A stretch of 64,000 nt of DNA from Ferruginibacter sp. GTDB taxonomy: Bacteria > Bacteroidota > Bacteroidia > Chitinophagales > Chitinophagaceae. The stretch lies in NCBI GenBank assembly GCA_019638485.1, contig JAHBTP010000002.1:62001-126000 (forward strand), written 5' to 3'. The translations under genes were made by a program, and so were the position numbers. Position 1 is the stretch's first letter. Each line of letters starts with the position of its first letter. The notes beneath the pieces are model-generated. The model did no database searches. It had not been told where the DNA came from and saw nothing but the letters and a program-made list of their open reading frames with translations. Shown in pieces: positions 35,431-46,300 of the stretch.

Positions 35431-36018
35431 CATTAACTCCCAATAAACACCATCCTTTTTATCATAACGGATTAAACCTTCTGACTTGCTCCAATATAAT
35501 TTCGTTACAAAATCACTTCGCTGGTAGAAACTCCCTAAATAATCCTCTGCTTCGATTATATACACGTCATCATAATGTTTTTGAGATGTTGCAAACGGCA
35601 TAGGTCTTACCCTGCTTAAACTGTCTATTTTAATTGAACTTAAATGGTAAAAATTAGCATCTTTAGCCGATAAATGAACCACCAACTCTGCTTTTCTACT
35701 CATCGTTTTTTTTATTTCAAAAAAGTAACTTTCTAAATAACGATGTTCATTTTTTCCCATATAAGGGTCGGAATGCTTACAAAAAATTGCGGCAATCTCA
35801 TATTTGCTTGTACTTAATGCAGGGTCGGGCAAACCCCATAAGGTGTCTTTCCTGATGAAAAAAATTGTATCTGTTTCTCCGGTACTCGATTTGAAAACAA
35901 GTGTCTCATTTCCCTTGTAAGGCATCCACGAATAATCTTCTTCCGATAACTTGACTATCCGCCCGCAAGAAACCAAAAGCAATAAAGGGAAAAGAAATAA
36001 AATGTGCTGCTTCTTCAT
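35425..36018 (-). CDS. Lipoprotein, candidate immunity protein for the Rhs tip (197 aa)
   Basis: A lipoprotein signal (LLLLVSCG, Cys18) is followed by a soluble region of about 180 residues with no recognised domain, rich in aromatic and acidic residues (SEEDYSWMPYKGNETLVF; DDVYIIEAEDYLGSFY). It begins 9 bp after the stop of the Rhs-tip gene, in the same orientation. Genes directly behind polymorphic toxins usually encode the cognate immunity protein, and a lipid-anchored one would fit a toxin that attacks envelope lipids. This role is inferred from position only. Confidence 0.6.
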   Translation of the reverse strand: MKKQHILFLFPLLLLVSCGRIVKLSEEDYSWMPYKGNETLVFKSSTGETDTIFFIRKDTLWGLPDPALSTSKYEIAAIFCKHSDPYMGKNEHRYLESYFFEIKKTMSRKAELVVHLSAKDANFYHLSSIKIDSLSRVRPMPFATSQKHYDDVYIIEAEDYLGSFYQRSDFVTKLYWSKSEGLIRYDKKDGVYWELMK

Positions 36019-36027
36019 ATTCCCTTT

Positions 36028-37224
36028 TTATTCGTGAACGGTTACTTTAATGCCTAAACCTCTCCAATAATCAATCAAATCGTTTAGCCAGGTTCCTACA
36101 CTATGCCCGCCTCTGCCTCCATCATAGCTTTCTCTTTCCTCTCCCCACTCTGCACCCGGTATTTTTTCATATTTTGAATTACCGAAGTTCTTAGCAATTG
36201 GCCCTTTGGAAGAAACCTCATCGCTTTTAGTTGAAAACTGTCTGCCTTTTACCAAAGCCGGATGCCGAATATCACCCGGCTGATGCGGTGAGAGATAATC
36301 CACAAACTCAATCAAGCTTCCGTATTTTGAACCCAACAAACCTGTTGCAATGCCTGCAGCATAAGCAGCCCCCTGGCTATGTCCTACTATTTTTATTGTC
36401 TCGCCATCTTTGAGAGTTACTTCACCTGCCTCTAACTTTGCTATCAAATCTTCTGCGGCCTTCATCCCTTCATTATACCTGGCATTGGCAGTTGCTTTTG
36501 GTGTAAAAGAACCATTTGTATAAAGAACATTTTTATCCTTATACGCTTCCATATATTTCGCATCAACTCCTTCCCAATAATCATTTTCAAACTTTTTCCC
36601 GTTGTTACGTGACCCATCTGAATAAAAACCTCTGTCAGGTGCGTAAGTATTTGCTGGAGCGGTGCCGTCTCTTGGCTGATAAGTGGGAAGGCGTGTTTCC
36701 GACCATTGTCCCAACATAAACCCATTAGCGAAAATGAAAAGATTACCATCAATATCAATTGCATTGATTGGCGTATTACCTGCATAATTATACGGAGTTA
36801 ATCCATAATAAACTTCTGAATAGTTATCTTGAACATGCCATCTCCCTATTTGATTATCATACATCCTTGCTCCGTAGTCCAACCATTCAAGTCCACATCC
36901 ACCGCTAAACTCTTGTCGCTGTTCTTCCCTATCATTGTACTTAAATCTATTAGTTGGAGAGTTGATTAATGCTTTGGAACTGATGCCACTCATAACTAAC
37001 CCGAACGGATAATAATGCGTTTCCTCCAAAAGTGATTTTTTAAAATGTTCAATCATTAAATCATCAAAATAAACACCGCCCTTGCTTTCGTTGCTCACAT
37101 ACACATAAAGATATCCGTTTTTTGTAATTTCTACTTCACTGCCATTGTTAATTTCAAGCAACTGCCTTTCCATTATGCCGGTTATTTCAGGGATGGCTGT
37201 AGCACCGCAGAAGGCTTGCAGCAA
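36028..37224 (-). CDS. Orphan Rhs/YD-repeat C-terminal tip with a lipase-like toxin domain (398 aa, truncated)
   Basis: The first 150 residues are the end of a Bacteroidota Rhs protein: a GYLYVYVSNES segment, LLEETHYYPFGLVMSGIS, then the Rhs-associated core GLEWLDYGARMYDNQIGRWHVQD and YNYAGNTPINAIDIDG. A full Rhs protein would have well over 1000 more residues upstream. Here the frame starts with TTG at 37224 (first ATG at 37173), and a TAG lies ten codons upstream of the TTG. After the core comes a variable region and an alpha/beta-hydrolase-like toxin domain with the nucleophile elbow GHSQG (Ser283 from the TTG) and a later GGHSVG that could supply the catalytic His. A phospholipase-type toxin is a reasonable inference. 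The 5' end looks deleted, so the tip may be silent or act by recombination with another Rhs gene. Confidence 0.75.
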   Translation of the reverse strand: MLQAFCGATAIPEITGIMERQLLEINNGSEVEITKNGYLYVYVSNESKGGVYFDDLMIEHFKKSLLEETHYYPFGLVMSGISSKALINSPTNRFKYNDREEQRQEFSGGCGLEWLDYGARMYDNQIGRWHVQDNYSEVYYGLTPYNYAGNTPINAIDIDGNLFIFANGFMLGQWSETRLPTYQPRDGTAPANTYAPDRGFYSDGSRNNGKKFENDYWEGVDAKYMEAYKDKNVLYTNGSFTPKATANARYNEGMKAAEDLIAKLEAGEVTLKDGETIKIVGHSQGAAYAAGIATGLLGSKYGSLIEFVDYLSPHQPGDIRHPALVKGRQFSTKSDEVSSKGPIAKNFGNSKYEKIPGAEWGEERESYDGGRGGHSVGTWLNDLIDYWRGLGIKVTVHE

Positions 37225-37275
37225 AGGTTTTGTGCGTTGGGGACAAGACTAAGGCGTGCTGCGGGGTTGGGGATG

Positions 37276-37812
37276 TTAATCGTATTGCTTAAAGCCTATT
37301 TTATTTCGGGGAGTTGGTTTGCTTTCTTTTTCCAAAAGTTCTTTCAGAACTATAAAAATATTCTCAATGTCTTTGCTGTTGCCTTTTACTTCCTTTTCCA
37401 ACTTGGCAAGTTGTACTAATATTTCCTTGTGTGTAAGTGCATATTCTCTCAGCTTTGTAAATACTCTTATAATCCTGATGTTTACTTCTATTGCTGTTTT
37501 ACTGTTTAAAATACTTGATAACATTGCTACGCCTTGTTCTGTAAAAGCGTTGGGCAATTTTCTTCTGCCTCCCCAACTTGATGTCGCATTTTGCGACTTC
37601 AAGTTTTCAAACTCTTTTTGACTAAGTTCAAACATAAAATCTTTGGGGAACCGTTTTATATTACGCTTTACCTGCTCATTCAATCGCCTTGTTTCTACGT
37701 TGTACATTTCTGCCAGGTCTTCGTCTATCATTACTTTTTGCCCCCGTACAACATAAATCCTGTTCAATATCTTTTGTTCCGCCACTAATGCCTGTAATTC
37801 TTTCTTTGCCAT
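37276..37812 (-). CDS. ORF6N-domain DNA-binding protein (178 aa)
   Basis: The ORF6N domain is clear: ILNRIYVVRGQKVMIDEDLAEMYNVETRRLNEQVKRNIKRFPKDFMFELS, then GGRRKLPNAFTEQGVAMLSSILNSKTAIEVNIRIIRVF. It ends in a coiled coil (LAKLEKEVKGNSKDIENIFIVLKELLEKE). Such proteins are common in phages and mobile elements and in Bacteroidota genomes as solitary genes. Its function is probably regulatory, but this is not known. It lies 51 bp upstream of the truncated Rhs gene in the same orientation. Confidence 0.88.
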   Translation of the reverse strand: MAKKELQALVAEQKILNRIYVVRGQKVMIDEDLAEMYNVETRRLNEQVKRNIKRFPKDFMFELSQKEFENLKSQNATSSWGGRRKLPNAFTEQGVAMLSSILNSKTAIEVNIRIIRVFTKLREYALTHKEILVQLAKLEKEVKGNSKDIENIFIVLKELLEKESKPTPRNKIGFKQYD

Positions 37813-38581
37813 TGTGATTGTTTTATGTGTAAGTATAATTTTATCAGTTGGTTAATGTCCTTTTGGGACGGGGCTACGCCCCCCGCCCCAATTTAAAGTT
37901 CAGATTATTTCAAACACGAAAAAATACCCCAAATTATGGATTTGTGGAGCATAACGGTTATGGACAAACGATTGTAATTTCTCCTTACTTTATATAATAA
38001 ATATGAGTATGGAAAAATGAAAAATAAATCCCTCTTATCACCCGATCTCATTTTATAATTTGGAAGAAGCCTTACTACATCCCGCTCATTAATTACGTTA
38101 TAAAAACCCTTCTGGTTTCATCTTATTGAGATTATATTTAAACATAAGCGGTTTCTACAATAGATATTTAATGGCTAAGATTATTTTTTAAACAAGTTGT
38201 ATAAAATAATAGGCATTTAATAAATCAATTTTTTAAAATGAGGGATTAATTTTTCTCTATTTTTTATAAGACAAGGACATAAAATGACTTCTAATTCTTT
38301 GCTAATTGTTTAAGAAATAGCAAATCGTTCAGCCGCTCCTATTCGTTTCAATATTTCTCCTAATTGGACAACTCCGTGCAAATAATTTTTGTTTTATAGA
38401 CATTAAAAGCACTCTTCATGAGGATGTGATTTTTCCGAATATCAAAGAAAAGATACCACATATAGCTTCAACATGACCAAATATACATTAGTAGAATAAA
38501 ATGAATAGGTAAAATATACATTTGATGTGTGCTCTTTTTATGATTTGAAAACATATTGAGCTCATCATAAAGACTGTTATT
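37813..38581. other. Long gene-poor spacer between the ORF6N gene and the second cassette
   Basis: A 769-bp AT-rich spacer between divergent genes. A compact GC-rich hairpin (GGGGC-TAC-GCCCC, 37870-37882) and a small GTCC/GGAC hairpin lie just upstream of the ORF6N start. The rest has no frame with coding character, no tRNA and no recognisable promoter. It must hold the promoter of the barrel-giant-FN3 operon. Confidence 0.5.
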
Positions 38582-40324
38582 ATGCGAGAAAAATACTTTT
38601 CGACTAATTCAGAGGTTAAAATACAGGCAATAAAAATTGCTTTTAGTTTGTTTCTGGGTGGTTTATTTTTTGTTGCTAATGGACAAAACTTACAGGAAAT
38701 TGGGAAGATAAAAGCTTTTAAACTCCATGGAAATATTGGAGCTTCCGCCACCTATTACACTTCAAATGAAGCGGTATCAACCAGACCTCCTTGGTCGTGG
38801 AATGTATATGGGAATTTCTCACCGGAAGTTTACGGAATTGCTTTGCCTGCATCATTTGTAATCAATCAATTTGGTAATAGTTATACTCTTCCCTTTGCTC
38901 AGTTTGGTATCAGTCCTACTTACAAATGGGCAAAGCTTCACATTGGTTACCGAAGTATTCGAATGAGTCCCCTTGTCTTTGATGGACAAAGTTTTAAAGG
39001 GGCCGGTATTGAACTTAATCCGGGGATTATAAGATTTGCTGCCTTTTATGGGAGGCTCAATAAAAAAATAGATGAGGATACTATTGCAGGCAGATTTACC
39101 CAACCCCAATTCTCTCGAATAGGCTATGGTGCTAAGATAGGAGTAGGAAATAGGAGGCACTATTTTGACCTGATTTATTTTTATGCAAAAGATGATACTA
39201 CCTCTGCCTCCGTTATTAATAAAACCAAGATTCAATCACAAGAGAATACGGTTTTAGGTGCTTCTTTTAAAACCACAATCATTAAGAAATTTATTTTGGA
39301 AGGAGATCTTGCAGCCAGTGGAATAACTGATGATCTAAGTTCTACCCGTGTTGATTCTATAAAAGGTGGTCTTTTTGAAAATATCCTTTTCCGTCTTATG
39401 CCATTTAATACATCAACGTCGGTTCATTTTGGTGGACAGGCATCATTAAGTTTTGCATTAAAAAACTATAATACCTCTTTAGGATATAGGCGTGTTGAAC
39501 CCGGATTTAAATCTTTAGGAACACCCTATATGCAGAATGATGTTGAACTCATTAATTGGGCTAACAACTTAAATCTAATTAAAGGGAAGGTTAATATTAG
39601 TGCGTCAGCATCTAACCAACATAATAATTTAAATAAAAACCTAACCAGCCAGCTCAATACATTTGTTAGTTCTTTAAATGTTAATGCAACTCCCGACCCG
39701 AAGGTTAACTTAAATTTTGATTATTCAGGATATCTCATTAATCAAAAGGATGGTACCATGAAACTTGGAGATTCAATACGACTCAATCAACAGGTGCATC
39801 AGTTTGGGCTATCCCCTTCGTATTCCATTTTCAAAAGCACCCTCACACATACCATAAGCGGAAACATAAGCTACATGATGTTGAATGATAAAAACCCTGC
39901 TACGGCACCAACAACTTCCAGTCATAATTTATCATCATTTGTAGATTATACTATTGGGCTTGCTAAATCAGGAATAAGCCTTTCAGTAGGAGGTTCATAT
40001 AATAACTATGTGCAAGATACCAATCGGTATTCTACCTATGGTGTAAATGTGGGAAGTTCCGGTATGTTTTTGAAAAAACAGAATCTTAATGTGCAGCTTA
40101 CTGCAGGATATATGATTAATCAATCATCATTCGGAAACACGGAAAGTAATCTTACTGTTTCCGGGAGTGTTGGTTACAGGTATAATAAGCACTCGATAAC
40201 ATTGAATGCAAATTATATTTATACGCCCTATAATCCGATTAATGAAGTTATTGAGAAAGCAATGTCAAAAGTGGTTGCTAGTCAGAATTTGATGGTAAGT
40301 CTGGCATATAATTATTCATTTTGA
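38582..40324 (+). CDS. Outer-membrane beta-barrel protein of the second giant-protein cassette (580 aa)
   Basis: A long basic N-terminus is followed by a signal peptide (LFLGGLFFVANGQ, cleavage near residue 34). About 540 residues of alternating beta-strand sequence end in NYSF, a terminal Phe as in outer-membrane barrels. It is a paralogue of the protein at 7511-9223. Shared landmarks are FGISPTYKWAKLHIGYRSI, a GYGAKIGVG...FDLIYF segment and ENTVLG. The giant gene follows with ATG 29 bp after its stop, and a TTG in the giant frame even overlaps it. The likely role is a partner of the giant protein in export or anchoring. Confidence 0.85.
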   Translation: MREKYFSTNSEVKIQAIKIAFSLFLGGLFFVANGQNLQEIGKIKAFKLHGNIGASATYYTSNEAVSTRPPWSWNVYGNFSPEVYGIALPASFVINQFGNSYTLPFAQFGISPTYKWAKLHIGYRSIRMSPLVFDGQSFKGAGIELNPGIIRFAAFYGRLNKKIDEDTIAGRFTQPQFSRIGYGAKIGVGNRRHYFDLIYFYAKDDTTSASVINKTKIQSQENTVLGASFKTTIIKKFILEGDLAASGITDDLSSTRVDSIKGGLFENILFRLMPFNTSTSVHFGGQASLSFALKNYNTSLGYRRVEPGFKSLGTPYMQNDVELINWANNLNLIKGKVNISASASNQHNNLNKNLTSQLNTFVSSLNVNATPDPKVNLNFDYSGYLINQKDGTMKLGDSIRLNQQVHQFGLSPSYSIFKSTLTHTISGNISYMMLNDKNPATAPTTSSHNLSSFVDYTIGLAKSGISLSVGGSYNNYVQDTNRYSTYGVNVGSSGMFLKKQNLNVQLTAGYMINQSSFGNTESNLTVSGSVGYRYNKHSITLNANYIYTPYNPINEVIEKAMSKVVASQNLMVSLAYNYSF

Positions 40325-40353
40325 TTATAACGAAATCAAAAATATCAGAGTGT

Positions 40354-43300
40354 ATGAAAGTAAAATCTCAAAAAAATTTACAAGAGTTCAGAGGAGTAAC
40401 ACCCCCTATATCTTTGTTGTTTTCTTTACTTAAAAAGAAGGAGCCTCGTGGAGTTTTAGTCCTAATTTTTTCTGTATTATTTAGCGGGATTTCAGCTCAG
40501 CAAAACTATAATGTAATTGTTACTACGAGGGCTAACCCACCTGTGGAGCCAGTTATAAAACAGTATATTAATTCAGGAAGAGTAAGCGTAACAGTTAGGA
40601 ATACTACCAGTTACACTTTGGATGTATCTATGAGGGGATCAATTGAACGAATTTCGCCAAGCCCATTTACAATTAATCTTTCTGGAAATTACTTTTCTTC
40701 GTATTTTACTCTTAACCCAAACACTTCTATAAATTTAACTACCCAACAAATGTTGGATGCGTTTGGAAATTTTATTGAATCTAATCTTGTTCCCATTGGA
40801 GTTAACTTAGCATCTCTTCGAGATGCCAACAACCAGATTAAACTGCCTGAAGGGGTTTATAGAATTTGCTTTTCAGCTGATAATGATGGACCAATTTCAG
40901 CTCCGGGAACGGGTTGCGCAACATTTACAATTGCTGCCGCCCAACCCGCAAATGCTGTGGTTATTAATACCCGGCTAATTCCTCCGGCAAGTCCGGATAT
41001 TGTAAAGTACATAAACGGTGGTAATGTAAAACCGACACTTACCTATAACAATCCACAGGGAACTACCCAGCACGTTAAAGTGTATGGTAAAATACAAAGC
41101 CTTGCCCCTAACTCATTCTCTATCTCACTCAATCCGGGCTATTTCCAACAGCAGCTAATAACATTAGCTCCCGGTGTACCGTTTCAACTATCTCCTCAAA
41201 TGGTAGCAGATGCTTTCGGAAATTTTAATGAAGCCAACCTTGTTACCTCAGGAATAAATATACAGGATTTAAAAGATAAGAATAATATTATTAAACTACC
41301 GGAGGGCAGTTATCGTCTATGCTTCTATGCTAGGTATGATTCTGCAGGCAGGCAGGGCGGCTATGCCTCTAATGTTAATTTGGGTTGTGCCAACTTTGAT
41401 ATTTGCTATAAAGCCTCTCCTCCACAGGTTACGCAGCCGGTTACTAATTTTAATATCAGAGATAATACACCCACAATAAAAGCCACATCACCGGTTATTT
41501 TTGCTTGGACTCCAATAAATGCAACTTGCGGACTTAATCTGAACAAGGTAACTTATGATTTTGAAATGAGGGAAATGTTTGCATCACAAACAATAACTGA
41601 TGCAATTAACAATCCTATAGTGTATCAAAAATCTTCATTGCGATCTACTACGCTAATATTTGATACACTCCTGAATAAACAGATTTTAGTGCAAGGAAAA
41701 ATATATGTAATTCGGGTAAAGGCAAATACACAGATTAACTCCGCTGTTGAGATTGATAATAACGGGTATAGCAGAGTTTTGGCTTTTGTATATGGTGATA
41801 CCAGTTCTGTTGTAAATAGCACAACACCAATTGTAAAAGCACCAAAGCAAGTTGACTCGTCTATCCCAACTTCTGTAATTAAAGGAAAGGTGGTGTGGTC
41901 ATTTAAAAAATCGGAAGAAGAAATGCCGGTTCATATTGAAAATAATATAACTAAGGTAATAAATGCAAAAAAATCCCCAACCCTCATTTTTGAAACCTCA
42001 TCAACACCCCAGTCCCAAGGGAGGAGCGTGAATGTAGAAGAAAAGATGATTCAGAAAGCACTTTGGATTGACCCTAATTTTCAGTTTGAAAAGGGAGCTA
42101 ATTACAAAATTAAATCTACAGCCAAGCCTTCGTATGACGTAGTTGATGTTGTAGCCTCGGTGATAACAGATGGAGAAGTTTTAGAAAAAGAAAACCTTAG
42201 ACTCCCTGCTCAAAAAGGAAAGGATACACATCCTTTAAAGGGTGCTAGGGTATTTTTAATGGGAGTTAAAAACAAAGATGCGACGAGTATTAACAGTAGT
42301 GATTTCAAAATAGGCCTAGTATCTGAATCCTTAGCAAAGAAATTAGGAGTTGTTACTACGCCTCCTCCTACTAAAGAAAAATCTAAACAACCTTCTCAAG
42401 TAGCTATTGCACAAATGTATTCAAGTGTAATTCAACAAACTCTTTTGATGTCATCTGAAAAAGATCAGGACGAAGACGTCATTGGCTCCGGAACATCAGA
42501 TAGTGAAGGAAATTTTGTAATCAACTTTATTGACCCTAAGTATAAGAATGTAAATCAATATAGTAAGATGAGGCTTGTAGTAGAACATCTTGATTTTGAA
42601 AATTTCAGCCAATCTATTAATGTGGTATCTCCTGATGAAAATGGAGATATGGACTTAGGGACAGTACAAGTATTGGCAAAAACATATCGCTTTACACCTC
42701 GAATAGTAGATGCTAAATTGAATGTTAATAAGGTGGTTCCTCTTTTTAGACCTGAAAAGATTGAATTGTATTGCCCCACTGATTTGCTAACAGCTAACCC
42801 TCACTATGCATTTATGGGTAAAAAGGGAACCGATAGAATTAAAAGAACCATTGCAGGAAGAGAATATACTTTGATTGCAGATTTTGTGGACGGAGAAACA
42901 ATTAATAAACTGTTTTATCAGAGGGGATATTCAGATTTTGTTCTTAGGATTTATGAAGAAGGCTTTGAAGATCAATTCTCATACCTTGGCGTACGACCTA
43001 AATTATATACTTTACTCGGTGATTCCGGGTTTGGAGGAATGCCTATAACGATTGATGAGTCTTCTATGGTTATTTCTGTTAAGGTAAAGTTTGAATCAAA
43101 AAAAATATTACCATTCATTTACGGCCAGGTAAAAATTTCATTAGGAGATAAAGGAATAACATTTGCTGATAATGCGCTGGTAACTGTAAGTTATGATGGA
43201 AAAAAAATTGTGGAAGGGTTTTCAAATAATGAACTAAAGCCTCAAAAAAAAGATCAAAAGGTTATTCTTGCAGATGGGAAAAAAGTTTCTATTACAAAGT

Positions 43301-46300
43301 CAGGTTACGAGGGCGCTATAAAAGGGGTATCTAAAAAAGACCCCGGAAACAATTATTTTATTGAAAGCGCTGTAAAGGATTTAGAAAATCTCCTTCTGTA
43401 TAGAACAGTGACTGATAGTATGGGGAATTATCGAATTGATAATTTACCGATACTTGAGGAAGGTGAATTTTTTACAGTTAAGGTGCATACAAAGGAAAAA
43501 TTGGATTCTTTTATTATGACTCCACGCACCCTTTATCGTGGAGAATCTTATGAAGTAGGCTTTCAGTTTAATCCGGAGATTTTCACTTTTACCGGGATTG
43601 TGGTTGATGAAAACGGAGATGCCTTAGGAAACGCTATTCTAAAATGGAAGGGAGGGGGGGATCCAATAGAAGCAGATGAAAATGGATTATTTGTGGCATC
43701 AAACTATAAAGACGATTCAATTACTATTTCACGAATAGCATATAAATCAAAAACTATTTTCTTAAAAGCAAAGCGGAAAGATAAATTAAGTGAAACCCAA
43801 GTAAAAGTGCTAAAAAAGGCTGCTAAGTTGAATATTATTCCTCCGGAAAAACTAGAAAGTTATTCGTCTTTGGATATTCAAGCATGGCGGAAGAAAATCT
43901 TAGTTCAACCATCAGTAATTGAAAGGTTTAAAAATAATAGTTCTTCTGAAACCTCATCTGCTTGGGCTATGAAATTCGTACTGGAACTATTTCAAACTCT
44001 TCCCATGCCTGTTACTGCGGTTGATGTGGGCAAGGTGGGATATCTTGTTAAAGGATCTGCTAATATTAATTTTATTGTTACCGATGCTGCTTCAAATACA
44101 CCTATTGAAAATGCAGTTGTACGGATTGGAGAATTGGTGGACACTTTTACCGGTAATAATGGAATGGTTTTATATAAAGGAGGAGGTTCTTCTTTTACTT
44201 ATACGGTGGAAGGCCCGGCAGGAAGTGATTATGTTTCAGTAAGTGGCCAGGTAGGAGAAAAAGATGTTGACGGATCCACAACTGACCTGAGTGTTCAATT
44301 AACCAAAGGAATTAAACTTTCAGGGTTTGTGATGTTTGGAGGAAAAGGTTTGGATGGTGCTGATGTTTATGTTGATGGAAGATCTTTTATTAAAACGCAG
44401 TCTAAAAATGATGGAAGCTATGTTCTTAATGTTCCTCAGGGAGAGTTCACCATCCAGGCTATTAAAACTAATTATGTTGGAGATAAAGTAGTAAAGAACT
44501 TTTCTGCTTCAACAACACATGATTTTAATTTAAAAGATGGCGGAGGTAAAAATATTTCAAAATTATTGGGCTTTGATATTGTTTTAGAAAAATCGTCTGG
44601 TAGCGGAGCATCACAAGTGTGGACAGGATTTTTTGTAAACCTGAAAACAAATAACATATTTTCTACTTCGTCAGCAACGAAACTTAAATTTTCAAATGTT
44701 AATGTAACATTTGATACGGAGGGGAATGCTATTGTTGATAAAAACGAAGTAAAGACAGATGAAACGGAAATGGCCATGAAGGCATTTGGCTTCATCCCTT
44801 TAAAAATGAAAGGGTCTCCTCAGATAACAGTTAGAAAAAATCAGGAAAACAAGGGAACTATTGGGGGTAAGCTTCAATTAGATTTAAGCCAGATAAGTAG
44901 TGTTGGCGGGCTGATATTTGATAAAACAATAAAACCCTACCTCCTTCCTTTAAGCAGTTCAATTGATCAGGATGTCCCCATTTTTATTAGTGACGGGAAT
45001 ATAAACATCTCGGACCTTGTTTTTTCTTTTGCCAGAGAGGAATTAAAACAAGCTGCAGACAAAGCGGTGAAAGAGCTAAAAGAAAAAGCAGATAATGCTA
45101 TGGGAGAAGCAAAGACAGCTCTTTTAAATAAATTAGGTGAATTACAATCGGCAGCAAGTACAGCAAGTGGATTTGTATCCGGGAATGGGAACATACCCAA
45201 TAGCCTTCCTCAGTATGCATCTGTAAAAATTTATGGCTACGAAGCAGCTATTGATTTGGCCAAATGTAAAATAGATGCATCAGGGTTAACCATGAATGGT
45301 TTTTTAATTACCCCGCCCATACCTGTAATAAGCACACTGCTTTTTGAAGTTGAACGATTAAAAATTAGTCCGGACTTTGTAATAAAAGATGTTTCTATAA
45401 AAGCGACAGCAACCCTAAAGTTTGATATCGCTTCATGGAAAGGAGAAATAAATGCAGTTGCATTTAATTTAAATGGGTTTAAGTTGGATGGTAAGATTGC
45501 TGTTGCTGTTCCTAAATCGCTTGAATCAACATTGGCATTTTCAAATTTGTCGGTTGGCTCAAGTGGTTTATATGGAGGTTCTTTTTCTATTCCTTCTGCG
45601 GGTATAAATGTCTTTGATATTATCAGTTTAAAATCGGGCAGCTTACCTCTTTCTTTTGGACGTGTAGGAAACACATCGGTATATAAGCTTGGTGGCTCTG
45701 CCTCGTTTTCATTTCCAAAGCTATTTTCTGACAAAATTAATATCCCCTATTTTCAAATTCAAACAGATGGAAAATTTGCTGTTACAGTACCGGTAAATAA
45801 ATCTATCAATACTGGATTTGCAAAATTTGCACTAAATAACATTACATTCAATACCACCACTTCTGTGCCTCAAATAGATATAGATGGGATGTTCTCTACC
45901 GATGTAAAATTAATTTCTTTTTCATCCGGAGGTATCCATTTCAAAACATCCGGTGTAACAGTGGATAGAGTAAAAGTTGGATTGGATATCCCTGCAGTAA
46001 CAGTGGAAGCGTATGTTGATATTCGAGAAAATGGATTTGCAGGTGGCGGCAGCTTATCTATTTTAAACACACCGGTGAAAGCCTCCATTGACTTCTTTTA
46101 TTTTAAAAAACCTTTGGGAATAGAATTAGGAGCAAGTTTTTCAGCAGATGTAAAAATCCCGATAGGACCTGTAATTATATCACGAGTAGGCGGCGGCTTT
46201 GCTTATCATTCTAATCCTGAATATTTCAGTGTTACTATCGAAGGTGGAGCAAGTGTAACCGGGTTAGAAACCTTAATAGCCCTTGATCCTATTAAAATAA

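Noticed and set aside
45237..45734. 165-residue minus-strand frame
   Set aside because: Antisense shadow of the second giant gene.
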